Positions 1 to 9,061 of a stretch of 64,000 nucleotides of DNA are shown here, piece after piece (positions within the stretch are counted from its first letter, which is position 1; every line of letters begins with the position of its first letter). This stretch comes from Actinacidiphila oryziradicis (GTDB lineage: Bacteria > Actinomycetota > Actinomycetes > Streptomycetales > Streptomycetaceae), in NCBI RefSeq assembly GCF_005047355.1, contig NZ_SUMC01000002.1, positions 266,769 to 330,768 of the forward strand. Reading direction: 5' to 3'. The position numbers and the translations under genes are program-made. Below the pieces are notes generated by a model, which was given only the letters and a program-made list of their open reading frames with translations, was not told the DNA's origin and ran no database searches.

Positions 1-1327
1 CGAGCTGGTACACGTTCTGGGCGATCCCGGAATCCAGGCCGAGGTCACCGTGGTACGCGGTCAGGATCAGCGCCGGGTAGTCCAGGGCCGGGAAGGAGGA
101 GTGCGGTCCCTGTGTGTTGTTCAGCGCGAAGGTGGGGGTGAAGATGCCGGTGAAGCCGAACTGGTCCTTCGTGCCGTTCTTGGCCTTGGCGTCCGGCACC
201 TTCACCACCCCCACCGAGGTGAGGTTGCTGTCCTGCGGCAGGAACGCGACCGGCCCCTGGTAGACGACGTTGCCCTGGCCGTCCTTGACGGTGACGACCG
301 GCGCGTAGCCGTGCCCGATCAGATAGACCTTGGAGCCTTCGATGTCCAGCGGCTTGTTGACCTCGATCGAGGACTTGTGCTCCGTGCCGTTGGTGCCGTT
401 CCAGTAGTGGATGTTGGCGCGGAAGGTCCGCGGGGTGCCCTTGTCCGAGCCGCTGCGGGCGTAGGAGGCGGTGAAGCCGTCCAGGGTGAAGCCGAACGGG
501 TTCAGGTCCTTGGCACCGTAGAAGGTGCCGGGCGAGAAGTCGTCGTACTGCGTGAGCGTGTTGGAGAATCCGTCACCCTCGACGATCAGTTTGCCGCCCT
601 CGGCCTTCCACAGCTGCCCGACGCCGAAGGAGACCAGCAGTCCGAACAGGGCGATGTGGAAGAGCAGATTGCCGGCCTCGCGCAGGAAGCCCTTCTCGGA
701 AGCGACTGCCGTCCCGACGATCTGCGTACGGAATCTACGCCCCCGCAGCACCCTTTGTGCGCTCTGCAGCACCTTCTCGGGCGCGGCGTCGGTGCGCCAG
801 GTCGCGTACGCGGGCAGCCTGGTCAGATTGCGGGGCGCGGCCGGCGGCTTGGAGCGGAGCTGGCCGACGAACTGCCAGCTGCGCGGGACGATGCAGCCCG
901 CGAGGGAGGTGAAGAGCAGGATGTAGATCGCCGAGAACCACGGCGAGCTGTAGACGTGGAAGAGGCCGAGCCTCTCGTAGAGCGGCGTGATCGAGCTGTG
1001 CGCCTTCTGCCAGTCCGCCACCTTGACCCGGTCCACGCTGGTCTGCGGGATCAGCGAGCCGGGAATCGCGGCGAGCGACAGCAGGAAGAGCAGGAAGAGC
1101 GCGACCCGCATGGAGGTGAGCTGCCGCCACATCCAGCGCAGCCAGCCGGTGATCTCCCGGCCCCACCAGGCGACCGCGCCGCGCCGGCCGGGAGCGCGGA
1201 CCCCGCCGAACGAGCCGGGGACCGGTTGCGCGGTCTCCTCCGCCGGTGCGGTGGAGAGCTGGGCGCCCGCCGCGCCGAGGTCGCGCTCCTCAGTGGCGCC
1301 GGGAGGGGTGTCCGTCGTACTGCTCAT
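1..1327 (-). CDS. resB: ResB-family cytochrome c biogenesis protein (3' end outside window)
   Basis: Reads from an ATG at 1327 to the window edge without a stop, so the C-terminus is missing. ResB (Ccs1) works with CcsA/CcsB in System II cytochrome c maturation, carrying haem across the membrane to apocytochrome c. After a hydrophilic N-terminus there are membrane segments near residues 65-85 (SMRVALFLLFLLSLAAIPGS), 110-130 (SAIYILLFTSLAGCIVP) and 205-225 (LLFHIALFGLLVSFGVGQLW), followed by a long extracytoplasmic domain with WKAEGGKLIVEGDGF and FGFTLDGF, as in ResB. The ccdA stop lies 8 bp upstream, so they form one operon. The ccsA/ccsB-type partner would be expected just beyond the left edge. 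Confidence 0.9.
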   Translation of the reverse strand, partial: MSSTTDTPPGATEERDLGAAGAQLSTAPAEETAQPVPGSFGGVRAPGRRGAVAWWGREITGWLRWMWRQLTSMRVALFLLFLLSLAAIPGSLIPQTSVDRVKVADWQKAHSSITPLYERLGLFHVYSSPWFSAIYILLFTSLAGCIVPRSWQFVGQLRSKPPAAPRNLTRLPAYATWRTDAAPEKVLQSAQRVLRGRRFRTQIVGTAVASEKGFLREAGNLLFHIALFGLLVSFGVGQLWKAEGGKLIVEGDGFSNTLTQYDDFSPGTFYGAKDLNPFGFTLDGFTASYARSGSDKGTPRTFRANIHYWNGTNGTEHKSSIEVNKPLDIEGSKVYLIGHGYAPVVTVKDGQGNVVYQGPVAFLPQDSNLTSVGVVKVPDAKAKNGTKDQFGFTGIFTPTFALNNTQGPHSSFPALDYPALILTAYHGDLGLDSGIAQNVYQL

Positions 1328-1335
1328 CGTTTCGC

Positions 1336-2160
1336 TCAGATCCCAACAGTGAAGCCGGAGGACCAGATCTGCATCTGGTAGACGATGTGGTCCCAAACCC
1401 CCGTGACAAGAAGCACACCGACCGCCACGAGCATGCCGCCGCCGGTCCGCATGACCCACACATAGTGGCGCTTGATCCAGCCGAAGGCGCCGATGGCACG
1501 ACGGAAGGCGAGCGCGGCGACTATGAACGGCACGCCGAGGCCCAGGCAGTACATGGTCATCAGGAAGGCGCCGCGTCCGGCACTCGCCTCGTTCCAGGCC
1601 AGGGCCTGGACGGCGCCCAGGGTCGGTCCGATGCAGGGCGTCCAGCCGATGCCGAACAGGACGCCGAGCACCGGCGCACCGGCCAGGCCGACCGCCGGAC
1701 GCCGGTGGAAGCGGAACTCCCGCTGGGCGAAGCCGGGGAGCACACCCGCGAACGACAGCCCGAGGACGATGGTGAGCGCGCCGAGCACCTTGGTGATGAC
1801 GTCCTGGTGCGCCAGCAGCGTGCTGCCGAAGTAGCCGAAGGCCGCCCCGCCGGACACGAACACCGCGGTGAAGCCGAGTACGAAGAGCAGTGAGCCGGCG
1901 AACATCCGGCCGCGGCCGCTCCGGCCCTGCTGCATGTTCTGCTGCGAGGTGGCGAGATCGGCGCCCGAGAAGCCGGTGACGTAGCTGAGGTAGCCGGGGA
2001 CGAGCGGCAGCACACACGGCGAGAAGAAGGAGACCAGCCCGCCGAGGAGCGCGACCGGCACCGCGAGCAACAGCGCGCCGTGCAGCACGGTCTGGTTGGG
2101 GTCGCCGACCGATGCGGCCAGGGTGACGGCCGGGGTGACGCCGTCGAGGATTTGGCTCAC
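1336..2160 (-). CDS. ccdA: CcdA-type transmembrane thiol/disulfide transporter
   Basis: 274 residues with about six hydrophobic helices. CcdA passes electrons from cytoplasmic thioredoxin across the membrane to periplasmic-side ResA/TlpA-like proteins, which keep apocytochrome cysteines reduced. The helix-1 signature GGLVSFFSPCVLPLVPGYLSYVTG carries the first redox Cys, and GIGWTPCIGPTLGAV the second. The start is GTG at 2160, overlapping the upstream lipoprotein stop as GTGA, which implies translational coupling. It sits between the thioredoxin-like lipoproteins and resB, the usual order for System II clusters. Confidence 0.93.
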   Translation of the reverse strand: MSQILDGVTPAVTLAASVGDPNQTVLHGALLLAVPVALLGGLVSFFSPCVLPLVPGYLSYVTGFSGADLATSQQNMQQGRSGRGRMFAGSLLFVLGFTAVFVSGGAAFGYFGSTLLAHQDVITKVLGALTIVLGLSFAGVLPGFAQREFRFHRRPAVGLAGAPVLGVLFGIGWTPCIGPTLGAVQALAWNEASAGRGAFLMTMYCLGLGVPFIVAALAFRRAIGAFGWIKRHYVWVMRTGGGMLVAVGVLLVTGVWDHIVYQMQIWSSGFTVGI

Positions 2161-2786
2161 GATTTCTCCGCGATCACGGGAGCGAGCATGGCCTGCAGTT
2201 TCTCCTCGGTCAGGCCCGCCGCCGCCCTTACAGCGATGCCGCCCTTACGGTCGACGACAATCGTGGAGGGAATGGACTGCAGTGTCAGGGTCCCGTTCGG
2301 GAATTTCAGCAAGAGCTTTCCCTGGGGATCAAAAAGGCTGGGATAGGTGATGCCGAAGTTCCGCTCGAAGGCGAGCGCGTTGTCCTTCGCCAAGTCCCGG
2401 GTATTGATCCCGATGAACTCCACGCCCTTGCTCTTCGTGCTCTGGTACACCTTCTCCAGCCCCGGTGCCTCCGCCCGGCACGGGGCGCACCAGGATCCCC
2501 AGACGTTCAAGACCACCACCTTGCCCCGGTAGTCCGCGAGGTTCAGCGTCTTGCCGTCGACGGTCCCGCCGGAGATGTCGGGCACCTGGGGCCGGTGCCC
2601 CTGCGCGGCCCGGCTGATGTCGCCTGTGCCCTGGACGAACCGGGTGCTGCTGCCCGACGACGTGCCCGACCCGGTCGACGAGCAGCCGACGGCGGTGAGC
2701 GCGAGTACGGCAACGCCCGCCGCCAGTGATACGTGGCGGGGGGCGCGACGCGCACGTCGCCAGGCCCGGGGGCGGGATTCAGGCAT
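2157..2786 (-). CDS. TlpA/ResA-like thioredoxin-fold lipoprotein (copy A)
   Basis: 209 residues from ATG 2786. The N-terminus has an Arg-rich n-region, a hydrophobic stretch (SLAAGVAVLALTAVGC) and a lipobox ending VGC, so it should be a membrane-anchored extracytoplasmic lipoprotein. The thioredoxin-like domain starts near residue 65 and has the redox motif WGSWCAPCRAEAPGLEKVY and the cis-Pro region SIPSTIVVD. The family reduces disulfides in apocytochrome c or other exported proteins using electrons from CcdA. The 3' end overlaps ccdA by 4 bp. It is a close paralogue of the gene at 2948-3589; both share GINT.DL and ITYPSLFDP.GKL.LKFP.GT. The frame stays open further upstream, but no lipobox start lies there. 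Confidence 0.9.
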   Translation of the reverse strand: MPESRPRAWRRARRAPRHVSLAAGVAVLALTAVGCSSTGSGTSSGSSTRFVQGTGDISRAAQGHRPQVPDISGGTVDGKTLNLADYRGKVVVLNVWGSWCAPCRAEAPGLEKVYQSTKSKGVEFIGINTRDLAKDNALAFERNFGITYPSLFDPQGKLLLKFPNGTLTLQSIPSTIVVDRKGGIAVRAAAGLTEEKLQAMLAPVIAEKS

Positions 2787-2889
2787 GAAACAGAGTCTCG
2801 CACGCGCCCATAACCGCTCCCGTGCCGCCCCCTGGGCCGCGCATGGGCCTGGCATGTGACACGTCACGGAACAGATCATGAAGCACGAG

Positions 2890-2925
2890 ATCAGGCATCG
2901 CATCAAGCACCGCATCAGGCACGGC
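2890..2925. repeat. Three imperfect 12-bp tandem repeats between tlpA-like paralogues
   Basis: Units ATCAGGCATCGC, ATCAAGCACCGC and ATCAGGCACGGC follow each other in the 161-bp gap between the two thioredoxin-like genes. Related partial units flank them (ATGAAGCACGAG, ATGAGCAC). No function is visible; slippage or a leftover of the duplication that made the paralogues is possible. Confidence 0.6.
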
Positions 2926-2947
2926 ATGAGCACAACGGAAACGGCCG

Positions 2948-3589
2948 CTACTTCTCCGCGGCGACGGACCGTACGGCGGAGCTCAACTCGTCCTCCCCGA
3001 CCGCGTGCAGAATGCGTACCGCGATCTTCCCCTCCCGGTCGATGATCACCGTGGAAGGAATGTCCTGTGGGTTGACTGTGCCTTTGGGGAACTTCAGGAC
3101 CAGCTTCCCCTCGGGATCGAACAGGCTCGGATATGTGATCTTGTACTTGCTCTCGAACGCCTTTGCATTGGCGATCTGCAAGTCCTGGGTATTGATCCCG
3201 AGGAACTGCACACCCTCGGCCTCGGTCGCGCGGAAGACCTTCTCCAGCCCCTTGGCCTCCGCCTGGCAGGGGTCGCACCAGGAGCCCCAGATGTTGGCGA
3301 CGATCACTTTGCCGCGGTAGTCGGACAGCTTGAGCGCCTTGCCCTGGAGGTCCTCGCCCGTCAGATCCGGCGCGGTCTGCCGCTTCCCCGCAGCGATCCT
3401 GGTGGTCAGGCCGGTTCCGTCGATGAAGCTGTTGCCGCCGCCGGTCGGATCGGCGGTCGCACCCGGCGTGCCGGACAGCACCTCTGGCTCGGACGAGCCC
3501 TGCTGCGACGACGAGCAGCCGGCCGACACCAGCACGGCCGCTGCGGCGAGCACGGCGGGAAGCACGGCGGATCGGGATCGCTTGCGCAT
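2948..3589 (-). CDS. TlpA/ResA-like thioredoxin-fold lipoprotein (copy B)
   Basis: 213 residues from ATG 3589 (MRKRSRSAVLPAV). The signal peptide ends in lipobox VSAGC, followed by a Ser/Gly-rich linker. The thioredoxin-like domain carries WGSWCDPCQAEAKGLEKVF (active-site CDPC versus CAPC in copy A), GINTQDL and the cis-Pro segment DIPSTVIID. It should act outside the membrane as a thiol-disulfide reductant fed by CcdA. It is the first of two tandem paralogues on the minus strand; the 161-bp gap to copy A may hold a separate promoter. The different CxxC dipeptide and linker suggest the copies have diverged in redox potential or client (inference). Confidence 0.9.
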   Translation of the reverse strand: MRKRSRSAVLPAVLAAAAVLVSAGCSSSQQGSSEPEVLSGTPGATADPTGGGNSFIDGTGLTTRIAAGKRQTAPDLTGEDLQGKALKLSDYRGKVIVANIWGSWCDPCQAEAKGLEKVFRATEAEGVQFLGINTQDLQIANAKAFESKYKITYPSLFDPEGKLVLKFPKGTVNPQDIPSTVIIDREGKIAVRILHAVGEDELSSAVRSVAAEK

Positions 3590-3621
3590 GGCCCGAGTCT
3601 TCCACCCCCGGCGCCGACGGA

Positions 3622-4941
3622 TCACACCGGCTTTCGGACGGCGCCGTTCTTCGTGCCCGCGCTGTTCTTCGTGCCCGCGCCGCTGCCCCCGCGCTCGGGC
3701 AGAAAGCCCCGCCAGCCCTCCCCCGGCCGCTGCCCCGGTGCCAGCGTGCGGAGCTTCCGCAGCACCGCCGGATCCTGCACGTCCAGCCAGTCGGTGAACT
3801 GGCGGAAGGAGACCATACGGACGTCCTGGTGGCCGGCGATGTACTTGAGGGCATCCTCGACGGCTTTCATGTAGATGCCGCCGTTCCACTGCTCGAAGTG
3901 GTTGCCTATGAAGAAGGGCGCCCGGTTTGTCTCGTACGCCCGCCGGAAGCCCGCGATATACGATTCGCGCGCCTGCCGCTCCCAGCCCGGGTAGTTGCGG
4001 GGATCGCTGCGGGTCGCGTTGACGGACTGGTTGGCGAGCATGTTGTAGTCCATCGACAGCACCTCGAAGTGCCGCCCGGGGAAGGGCACCGACTGCAGTG
4101 GCAGATCCCACAGCCCCAGCCTCATCGCCGGCCACGTCTGGAGGCCGCCCGGCGAGCTCGCGTCGTAGCGCCAGCCGAGCCGCTCGGCGGCCGGCAGTAA
4201 GTTTTCCTGGCCGAGCAGACAGGGCGTACGGCTGCCGATCAGCTCTTTGCGGTAGTCGAAGGGCAGCGGCTCCAGGTCGTGGAAGCCCGTGTTCGTACGC
4301 CACTGTTCGACGAAGGAGACGGCCTGGACGATCTCGCTGTGCCAGTCGTCAGGGGTCCAGCGGCCCACCGAGCCGGAGCCGTCGCAGAAATGGCCGTTGA
4401 AGTGCGTGCCGATCTCGTGGCCGTCCAGCCAGGCCAGTCGCACCTGTCGCAATGTGGCCTTGACGTGCTCGTCCGTGAGATAGCCGATGGCGGAGGCGCC
4501 CACCGGGTTGTTCGGCGGCCGATAGAGGTGCTTCTTCGACTCCGGGAGCAGATAAAGCCCGGAGAGGAAGAAGGTCATCGCCGCGCCATGGTCCTGGGCG
4601 ACCTTCCGGAACCGCGAGAACAAGCCATTGTCCAGTTCCGCCGCCCCGTCCCAGGAGAACACGACGAACTGCGGCGGCCGCTGCCCCGGTTCCAGCGGTT
4701 CCGGCGCATGCGGCTGGTTCGGCTGCGCGCCGGTGTCCGCCGTGGAGCCGTCACCGATCAGCCGTACCGACGGATCGTTCCTGCGCCCCAGCCCCTCGGC
4801 GCGCGCACTCGGGGCGGACGCACTCGGCGCCGGGACGCCCCCCGGCTGCCCCTGCGCCCCGCCCGTCCCGCACCCGGCCACAGCGGCTCCGGCGGCTCCG
4901 GCGGCCAGTCCCAGTAGTCCCCTTCGGTTGATGTCGCGCAT
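3622..4941 (-). CDS. Secreted lipoprotein with polysaccharide-deacetylase (NodB-like) fold
   Basis: About 439 residues from ATG 4941; an ATG at 4965 is possible but 4941 has the better-placed GGGGAA ribosome site. The N-terminus NRRGLLGLAAGAAGAAVAGC combines a twin-arginine-like pair with a lipobox. A Pro/Ser/Ala-rich linker follows, then a domain with FVVFSWDGAAELDNGLF in the place of the NodB first-Asp motif, AAMTFFLSGLYLL, and GHEIGTHFNGHF resembling the metal-binding His motif. SRTPCLL and RYDASSPGG resemble later NodB motifs. Expected role: deacetylation of a surface glycan outside the membrane, substrate unknown. The non-canonical first motif (SWDGA rather than TFDDG) leaves catalytic activity uncertain. 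The C-terminus is basic and repetitive (GTKNSAGTKNGA). Confidence 0.75.
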   Translation of the reverse strand: MRDINRRGLLGLAAGAAGAAVAGCGTGGAQGQPGGVPAPSASAPSARAEGLGRRNDPSVRLIGDGSTADTGAQPNQPHAPEPLEPGQRPPQFVVFSWDGAAELDNGLFSRFRKVAQDHGAAMTFFLSGLYLLPESKKHLYRPPNNPVGASAIGYLTDEHVKATLRQVRLAWLDGHEIGTHFNGHFCDGSGSVGRWTPDDWHSEIVQAVSFVEQWRTNTGFHDLEPLPFDYRKELIGSRTPCLLGQENLLPAAERLGWRYDASSPGGLQTWPAMRLGLWDLPLQSVPFPGRHFEVLSMDYNMLANQSVNATRSDPRNYPGWERQARESYIAGFRRAYETNRAPFFIGNHFEQWNGGIYMKAVEDALKYIAGHQDVRMVSFRQFTDWLDVQDPAVLRKLRTLAPGQRPGEGWRGFLPERGGSGAGTKNSAGTKNGAVRKPV

Positions 4942-5060
4942 GTATTCCCCGTCCCTGCTCGCCATGCCCCGTCGTCCGAAAATTCGGACAACGAATTAGA
5001 GTGCATGACGGACACTACGGTTCCCGCGTAAAGACGTCACCGGGCGTGCAGGCGGCGCAA

Positions 5061-5807
5061 TTAGGCGCCAAATCCCTTTGATGCCCCCTTGACCGGCTTC
5101 GCACCCGCCAGCAGATGCGCCGGCACAAGATCCCGCGCCGGTTCGGAATAGCCGACCGAAATAATCTTGTCGCCCTCATATGTGAATGACGTCAGCGACG
5201 CGAGCGTGCACTGCCGTTTCCGCGGGTCGTGCCACAACCGCCGCCGCTCCACAAAGCTCCGTACGGTCCAGATCGGCAGCTGATGGCTCACACACACCGC
5301 CTCGTGCCCGCGCGCCGCGTCCCGCGCCGCACCCAGCGCCGCCATCATCCGTACGACCTGATCGACGTACGGCTCGCCCCAGCTCGGCCGGAACGGATTC
5401 GTCAGGTACCTCCAGTTCCCCGGGTGCCTCAGCGCCCCGTCGCCGACGCCGAAGGTCTTGCCCTGGAAGCTGTTCGCCGCCTCGATCAGCCGCTCGTCCG
5501 ACGCCACCTCCAGACCGAGTACCGCAGCGACCGGCGCTCCGGTCTCCTGTGCCCGCTCCAGCGGCGACGCCACGACATACGTGATGTCGCGGCCCGCGAA
5601 ATACTCGGCGACCCGGTCGGCCATCTTCCGGCCCAGGTCCGACAGGTGGTAGCCGGGCAGCCGCCCGTACAGCACGCCCGTCGGATTCTCCACCTCACCG
5701 TGCCGCAGCAGGTGGACGACCGTAATGTCCTTCTTCTCCTGGCTTCTCGCTTCGCTTTTCTCTTCGCTCACGCCACTCACATCGCTCACGCCACTCACAT
5801 CATCCAT
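5061..5807 (-). CDS. Histidine phosphatase (phosphoglycerate-mutase-like) family protein
   Basis: 248 residues. The catalytic RHGE motif (VVHLLRHGEVENPTG, about residue 35) and the second His in VCVSHQLPIW define the histidine phosphatase superfamily; VASPLERAQETG is the usual third motif. The substrate cannot be told from sequence. It is transcribed just downstream of hemL with a 40-bp gap. The N-terminal 20 residues are low complexity (SGVSDVSGVSEEKS) and encoded by a perfect 18-bp tandem duplication at 5766-5801, so the true start may be one of several GTG codons within it. The catalytic domain itself is complete. Confidence 0.88.
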   Translation of the reverse strand: MDDVSGVSDVSGVSEEKSEARSQEKKDITVVHLLRHGEVENPTGVLYGRLPGYHLSDLGRKMADRVAEYFAGRDITYVVASPLERAQETGAPVAAVLGLEVASDERLIEAANSFQGKTFGVGDGALRHPGNWRYLTNPFRPSWGEPYVDQVVRMMAALGAARDAARGHEAVCVSHQLPIWTVRSFVERRRLWHDPRKRQCTLASLTSFTYEGDKIISVGYSEPARDLVPAHLLAGAKPVKGASKGFGA

Positions 5808-5847
5808 GTCGTCTGCGTCACCCAGTCACTCACGCTCTTCCCGCCCA

Positions 5848-7167
5848 TCATTCCGCTGCCTCTGCCGCCGCACGCGCGGCACCCGGCAACGCGGCGGCGA
5901 TCCGCTCCACGGCCCGCGCATCGTGCGCCGAGGACACGAACCACGCCTCGTACGCCGATGGGGGCAGATACACGCCCTGCGCCAGCATCGCGTGGAAGAA
6001 CCCGGTGAAGCGGAAGGCCTGCTGGCGCTTCGCCTCGTCGTAATTGGTCACCGCGTCCTCGGTGAAGAAGACCGAGAACATGTTCCCCGCCTTCTGTAGC
6101 CGGTGCGCGACGCCCTCCTTGTTCAGCGCCTCGCTCACCAGCCCGGACACCTCCGCGGAAACAGCGTTCACGGTCTCGTACACCGCGTCGTCCAGCAGCC
6201 GCAGCTGCGCCAGACCCGCCGCCGTCGCCACCGGGTTTCCGGACAGCGTGCCCGCCTGGTACACCGGCCCGGCCGGCGCCAGGTGCCCCATGACATCCGC
6301 ACGGCCCCCGAAAGCCGCGGCCGGGAAGCCGCCGCCCATCACCTTGCCGAACGTCATCAGATCCGGCCGGACGCCATCGATCCCGTACCAACCGGCCTTC
6401 GACACCCGGAACCCGGTCATGACTTCGTCGGAGATGTACAGCGCCCCGTCGGACCGGCAGATTTCGGCCAGCCCCGCGTTGAACCCCTCCAGCGGCGGCA
6501 CCACCCCCATGTTCCCCGGCGACGCCTCTGTGATCACGCACGCGATCTCCCCGGGGTGCGCCGCGAACGCCGCCCGCACCGCCCCCAGATCGTTGTACGG
6601 CAGCACAATCGTGTCCCCCGCCTGCGCCCCCGTCACCCCCGGCGTGTCCGGCAGCCCGAACGTCGCCACTCCCGACCCCGCCGCCGCCAGCAGCGCGTCC
6701 ACATGCCCGTGGTAACACCCCGCGAACTTCACGATCTTCGCCCGGCCCGTGAAGCCCCGCGCCAGCCGGATCGCCGACATCGTCGCCTCCGTCCCCGACG
6801 ACACCAGCCGCACCTGCTCGACGGGCGTGACCCTGGCCACGATCTCCTCGGCCAGTTCCACCTCCCCCTCACCCGGCGTGCCGAACGAAGTGCCCCGCGT
6901 AACCGCCGCCTGCACTGCGGCGATCACCTCGGGGTGGGCATGACCAAGGATCATGGGCCCCCACGAACAAACAAGATCCACGTACTCCCGTCCGTCGGCA
7001 TCTGTCAGGTACGGACCAGTACCGGACACCATGAACCGGGGCGTACCACCCACCGCCCGGAAGGCCCGGACTGGCGAGTTCACGCCTCCAGGGGTCACTG
7101 CTGACGCCCGATCGAACAGGGTCTGAGAAACTGGCGCTTCATATGCGTAGGGATAGCTCACACGCAC
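5848..7167 (-). CDS. hemL: Glutamate-1-semialdehyde 2,1-aminomutase
   Basis: 439 residues, full length for the family. It converts glutamate-1-semialdehyde to 5-aminolevulinate, the second step of the C5 pathway, using pyridoxal/pyridoxamine phosphate. Diagnostic stretches: [17 protein letters not shown] at the N-terminus, [34 protein letters not shown], and the PLP-lysine motif [17 protein letters not shown] near residue 270. It works with HemA, HemC, HemD and HemB encoded at 45-50 kb. It sits beside the cytochrome c maturation genes, linking haem supply with haem use. The minus-strand cluster continues to the left; the gene on its right side marks the start of the accessory region. Confidence 0.95.
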   Translation of the reverse strand: MRVSYPYAYEAPVSQTLFDRASAVTPGGVNSPVRAFRAVGGTPRFMVSGTGPYLTDADGREYVDLVCSWGPMILGHAHPEVIAAVQAAVTRGTSFGTPGEGEVELAEEIVARVTPVEQVRLVSSGTEATMSAIRLARGFTGRAKIVKFAGCYHGHVDALLAAAGSGVATFGLPDTPGVTGAQAGDTIVLPYNDLGAVRAAFAAHPGEIACVITEASPGNMGVVPPLEGFNAGLAEICRSDGALYISDEVMTGFRVSKAGWYGIDGVRPDLMTFGKVMGGGFPAAAFGGRADVMGHLAPAGPVYQAGTLSGNPVATAAGLAQLRLLDDAVYETVNAVSAEVSGLVSEALNKEGVAHRLQKAGNMFSVFFTEDAVTNYDEAKRQQAFRFTGFFHAMLAQGVYLPPSAYEAWFVSSAHDARAVERIAAALPGAARAAAEAAE

Positions 7168-7408
7168 ATGGTCTCAAACGCCGGGCGTTGCGCAGCCGCG
7201 TATCAACCCTGCATCTGAGACGATGATCGGGTTGCGCGGTTGGGTCTGCGGATGGTCGGGTAGTGAAATGCAGCACGGTGAGGAGCTGGGCGCGGAAACG
7301 GGCGACGGCGAGCCCGAGCGCGCCCGCCCCACCGGCAGACGCCGCCGGCAGTCCGCCGAGCGCAAAGCAGCAGCCGCGGAGAGTGGGAACAGGGGTGGCC
7401 GAGTGGGG

Positions 7409-7837
7409 GTGACCTACAAGTATTTCGGCGCACCCGACGGCGCCACCGCCGCACGGGTCCCGATCTCCATGCGTCCCGAAGAGCTCGGGGGCGACGAACT
7501 CGGCCACGGCATGTACACCAAGGTCAAGCCGGAGACCATGGCCGCCATGGTCCTCACCGGCATCCAAGGCATACCCCCGGCCAAAGTCCCTCCCCTGGAA
7601 CTCGTTGTCCTCCACCCGGACTACGCCGTCGTCAAACTGCCCATATCCGTCGTCGAGCCTCTCCGCAAGGCCGGCGAGGAAGAGCTGGGCGCCGCCGCCT
7701 TCATCTGGTCCACCGTCCCGGACCGGCGCGGGCCGCGCGACGCCTTCGTGATCTACAAGATGCTGGTGGAATGGCAGGGCTTCGCCCAGCGGTGCCAGGA
7801 GGCAGGACACCAGCTGTACTGCCTGGTGTGGCCCTGA
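7409..7837 (+). CDS. Conserved protein whose 3' end is the element attachment site
   Basis: 142 residues from GTG 7409 (TYKYFGAPDGATAARVP); an in-frame ATG at 7223 would add a low-complexity Arg/Ala-rich extension and is less likely. I do not recognise a named domain. It is a compact acidic protein with MRPEELGGDELGHGMYTKVK, a buried-looking strand PPLELVVLHPDYAVVKLP, and ends in FAQRCQEAGHQLYCLVWP. The last 62 bp of shared sequence are repeated at 17248-17309, so the element inserted here leaves the reading frame intact: attL re-supplies the end of the gene. An untouched copy would run straight into the NUDIX gene at 17343. Confidence 0.7.
   Translation: MTYKYFGAPDGATAARVPISMRPEELGGDELGHGMYTKVKPETMAAMVLTGIQGIPPAKVPPLELVVLHPDYAVVKLPISVVEPLRKAGEEELGAAAFIWSTVPDRRGPRDAFVIYKMLVEWQGFAQRCQEAGHQLYCLVWP
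7761..7822. repeat. Left attachment site (attL), 62-bp direct repeat
   Basis: Identical base for base to 17248-17309, beginning TGCTGGTGGAATGG and ending CAGCTGTACTGC. Similarity continues 15 more bases with two changes (C/T at 7823, C/G at 7834). It covers the codons for the C-terminal residues of the upstream gene. Confidence 0.9.
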
Positions 7838-7903
7838 GCTGGGGCTTTGCGGTGTACGGGGGCTGATCCGGCGCGGGCTACGGAGTCCCCGGATCTGGCG
7901 TTT

Positions 7904-9019
7904 TCAGGCCGCCAGTGCACATTGAGGGCACATGGCGGATCCTTCCGCCTCGGACGTGCCCTGGGGTGGGCCGAACATCGCTCGGTCGATCGCCCGCCGA
8001 GTTCGGATCGCGCTGCCGGGCATGAGGTGGGTGTACGTCCGGAGCGTGAACCCGGGGTCCGAGTGCCCGAGGTACTCGGCCAGCGCCTTGATCGTCTCCC
8101 CCGCGTCCAGCAGCACGGAGGCGTACGCGTGGCGTAGTGCATGCATCCCGTCGTCCGGAGCGGCAGCAAAGTACTGCGAGTTCGAGGTACGCGGTGGAAT
8201 CACGCCAGCCGCCACGAGGGCCCGCTTCCAGTCGCCCTGGTTGAAGACGCTGCGGTTGTACGCCTTGCTCTTCACGTCCGTGAACAGCAGACGGTACGTG
8301 CGGAGTTCACCATCCGGCGTGCCCCAGGGCAGCACGACCGCTATGGGCGGGAACTCCTTCATCTGCGCCTTGAGTTCCTTGGCCACCCCGGGGGACATCG
8401 GTACGGACCGGATCCGGTTGCCCTTGGGCAGGGCGAAGACCATCTTGTTCCGTACGATCCTTATCTGCCGGTTGACGTGGATCTCCAGGCCAGCGAAGTC
8501 GATGTCCTCGACCGCGAAGCCGAAGACCTCGCCCTGCCGCAGGCCGCAGCCGAAGGCGAGCTTGCCGCCGCGCCGGAAGCGCTCGGGCAAGCCGGCGATG
8601 ACCGCGTGAACGCGTTCCAGCGTCCAGGGCACGATCTTCCGCTTGGTCTGCTTCGGCAGCTTGACCGTGCTGGACCGGCAGGGATTCCGGGTGACAAGCC
8701 CGTCTTCGACCGCCGCGTCCAGGATGCCGACAAGGACGTCGTGGATCCCGCTGATCGTGGACGCCTCCAGCCCCACCGCCTGGAGCTGTTTCACCCATGC
8801 CTGGATGGTGGACGGCTTGTTGAGGGTCCGGAGCTCGCGGCGCCCCAGGTGCGGCTCGATGTGGTTGCGAACGACGCCTTCGTACCTCTCCACCGTCGTA
8901 GGCCCTGCCGTGGCCGTGGAGAGCCACTGCCGGGCGTACAGGGCCAGCGTCACCTTCCCCGCCGACGGGTCGACGTACGTGCCGCCCTTGAGGTCGTTCT
9001 CGACTTCGGCAACCCGCAC
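7904..9019 (-). CDS. Tyrosine recombinase/integrase, N-terminus apparently lost
   Basis: 371 residues from GTG 9019. A core-binding SAM-like domain (about residues 20-110, TLALYARQWLSTATAGPTTV) precedes a catalytic domain with Arg in ACGLRQGEVFGFAVEDIDF-like context (GCGLRQGEVFG), HALRHAYASVLLDAG and the Tyr in LRTYTHLMPGSA, i.e. the R..HxxR..Y set. The protein ends in a CPQC pair. Upstream of the GTG the same frame still looks like integrase (RKENYETKAAADVRVAEVEND matches the end of the usual arm-binding domain), but it has no start and meets a stop about 30 codons on, where sequence of another gene begins near 9060. The N-terminal arm-binding domain seems truncated, so activity is doubtful. 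Confidence 0.88.
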   Translation of the reverse strand: MRVAEVENDLKGGTYVDPSAGKVTLALYARQWLSTATAGPTTVERYEGVVRNHIEPHLGRRELRTLNKPSTIQAWVKQLQAVGLEASTISGIHDVLVGILDAAVEDGLVTRNPCRSSTVKLPKQTKRKIVPWTLERVHAVIAGLPERFRRGGKLAFGCGLRQGEVFGFAVEDIDFAGLEIHVNRQIRIVRNKMVFALPKGNRIRSVPMSPGVAKELKAQMKEFPPIAVVLPWGTPDGELRTYRLLFTDVKSKAYNRSVFNQGDWKRALVAAGVIPPRTSNSQYFAAAPDDGMHALRHAYASVLLDAGETIKALAEYLGHSDPGFTLRTYTHLMPGSAIRTRRAIDRAMFGPPQGTSEAEGSAMCPQCALAA

Positions 9020-9061
9020 GTCGGCCGCCGCCTTCGTCTCGTAGTTCTCCTTGCGCTGATC

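Noticed and set aside
50..1381. Long plus-strand frames opposite resB and several other genes (also 25545-27341, 27262-28632, 38054-39619)
   Set aside because: They are Arg/Gly/Pro-rich shadows of minus- or other-frame genes, a known effect of high GC; no domain supports them.
2157..3854. One 565-residue protein covering both thioredoxin-like genes region
   Set aside because: The upstream part of that frame reads antisense-like, Arg-rich junk with no domain; a lipoprotein start exists at 2786.
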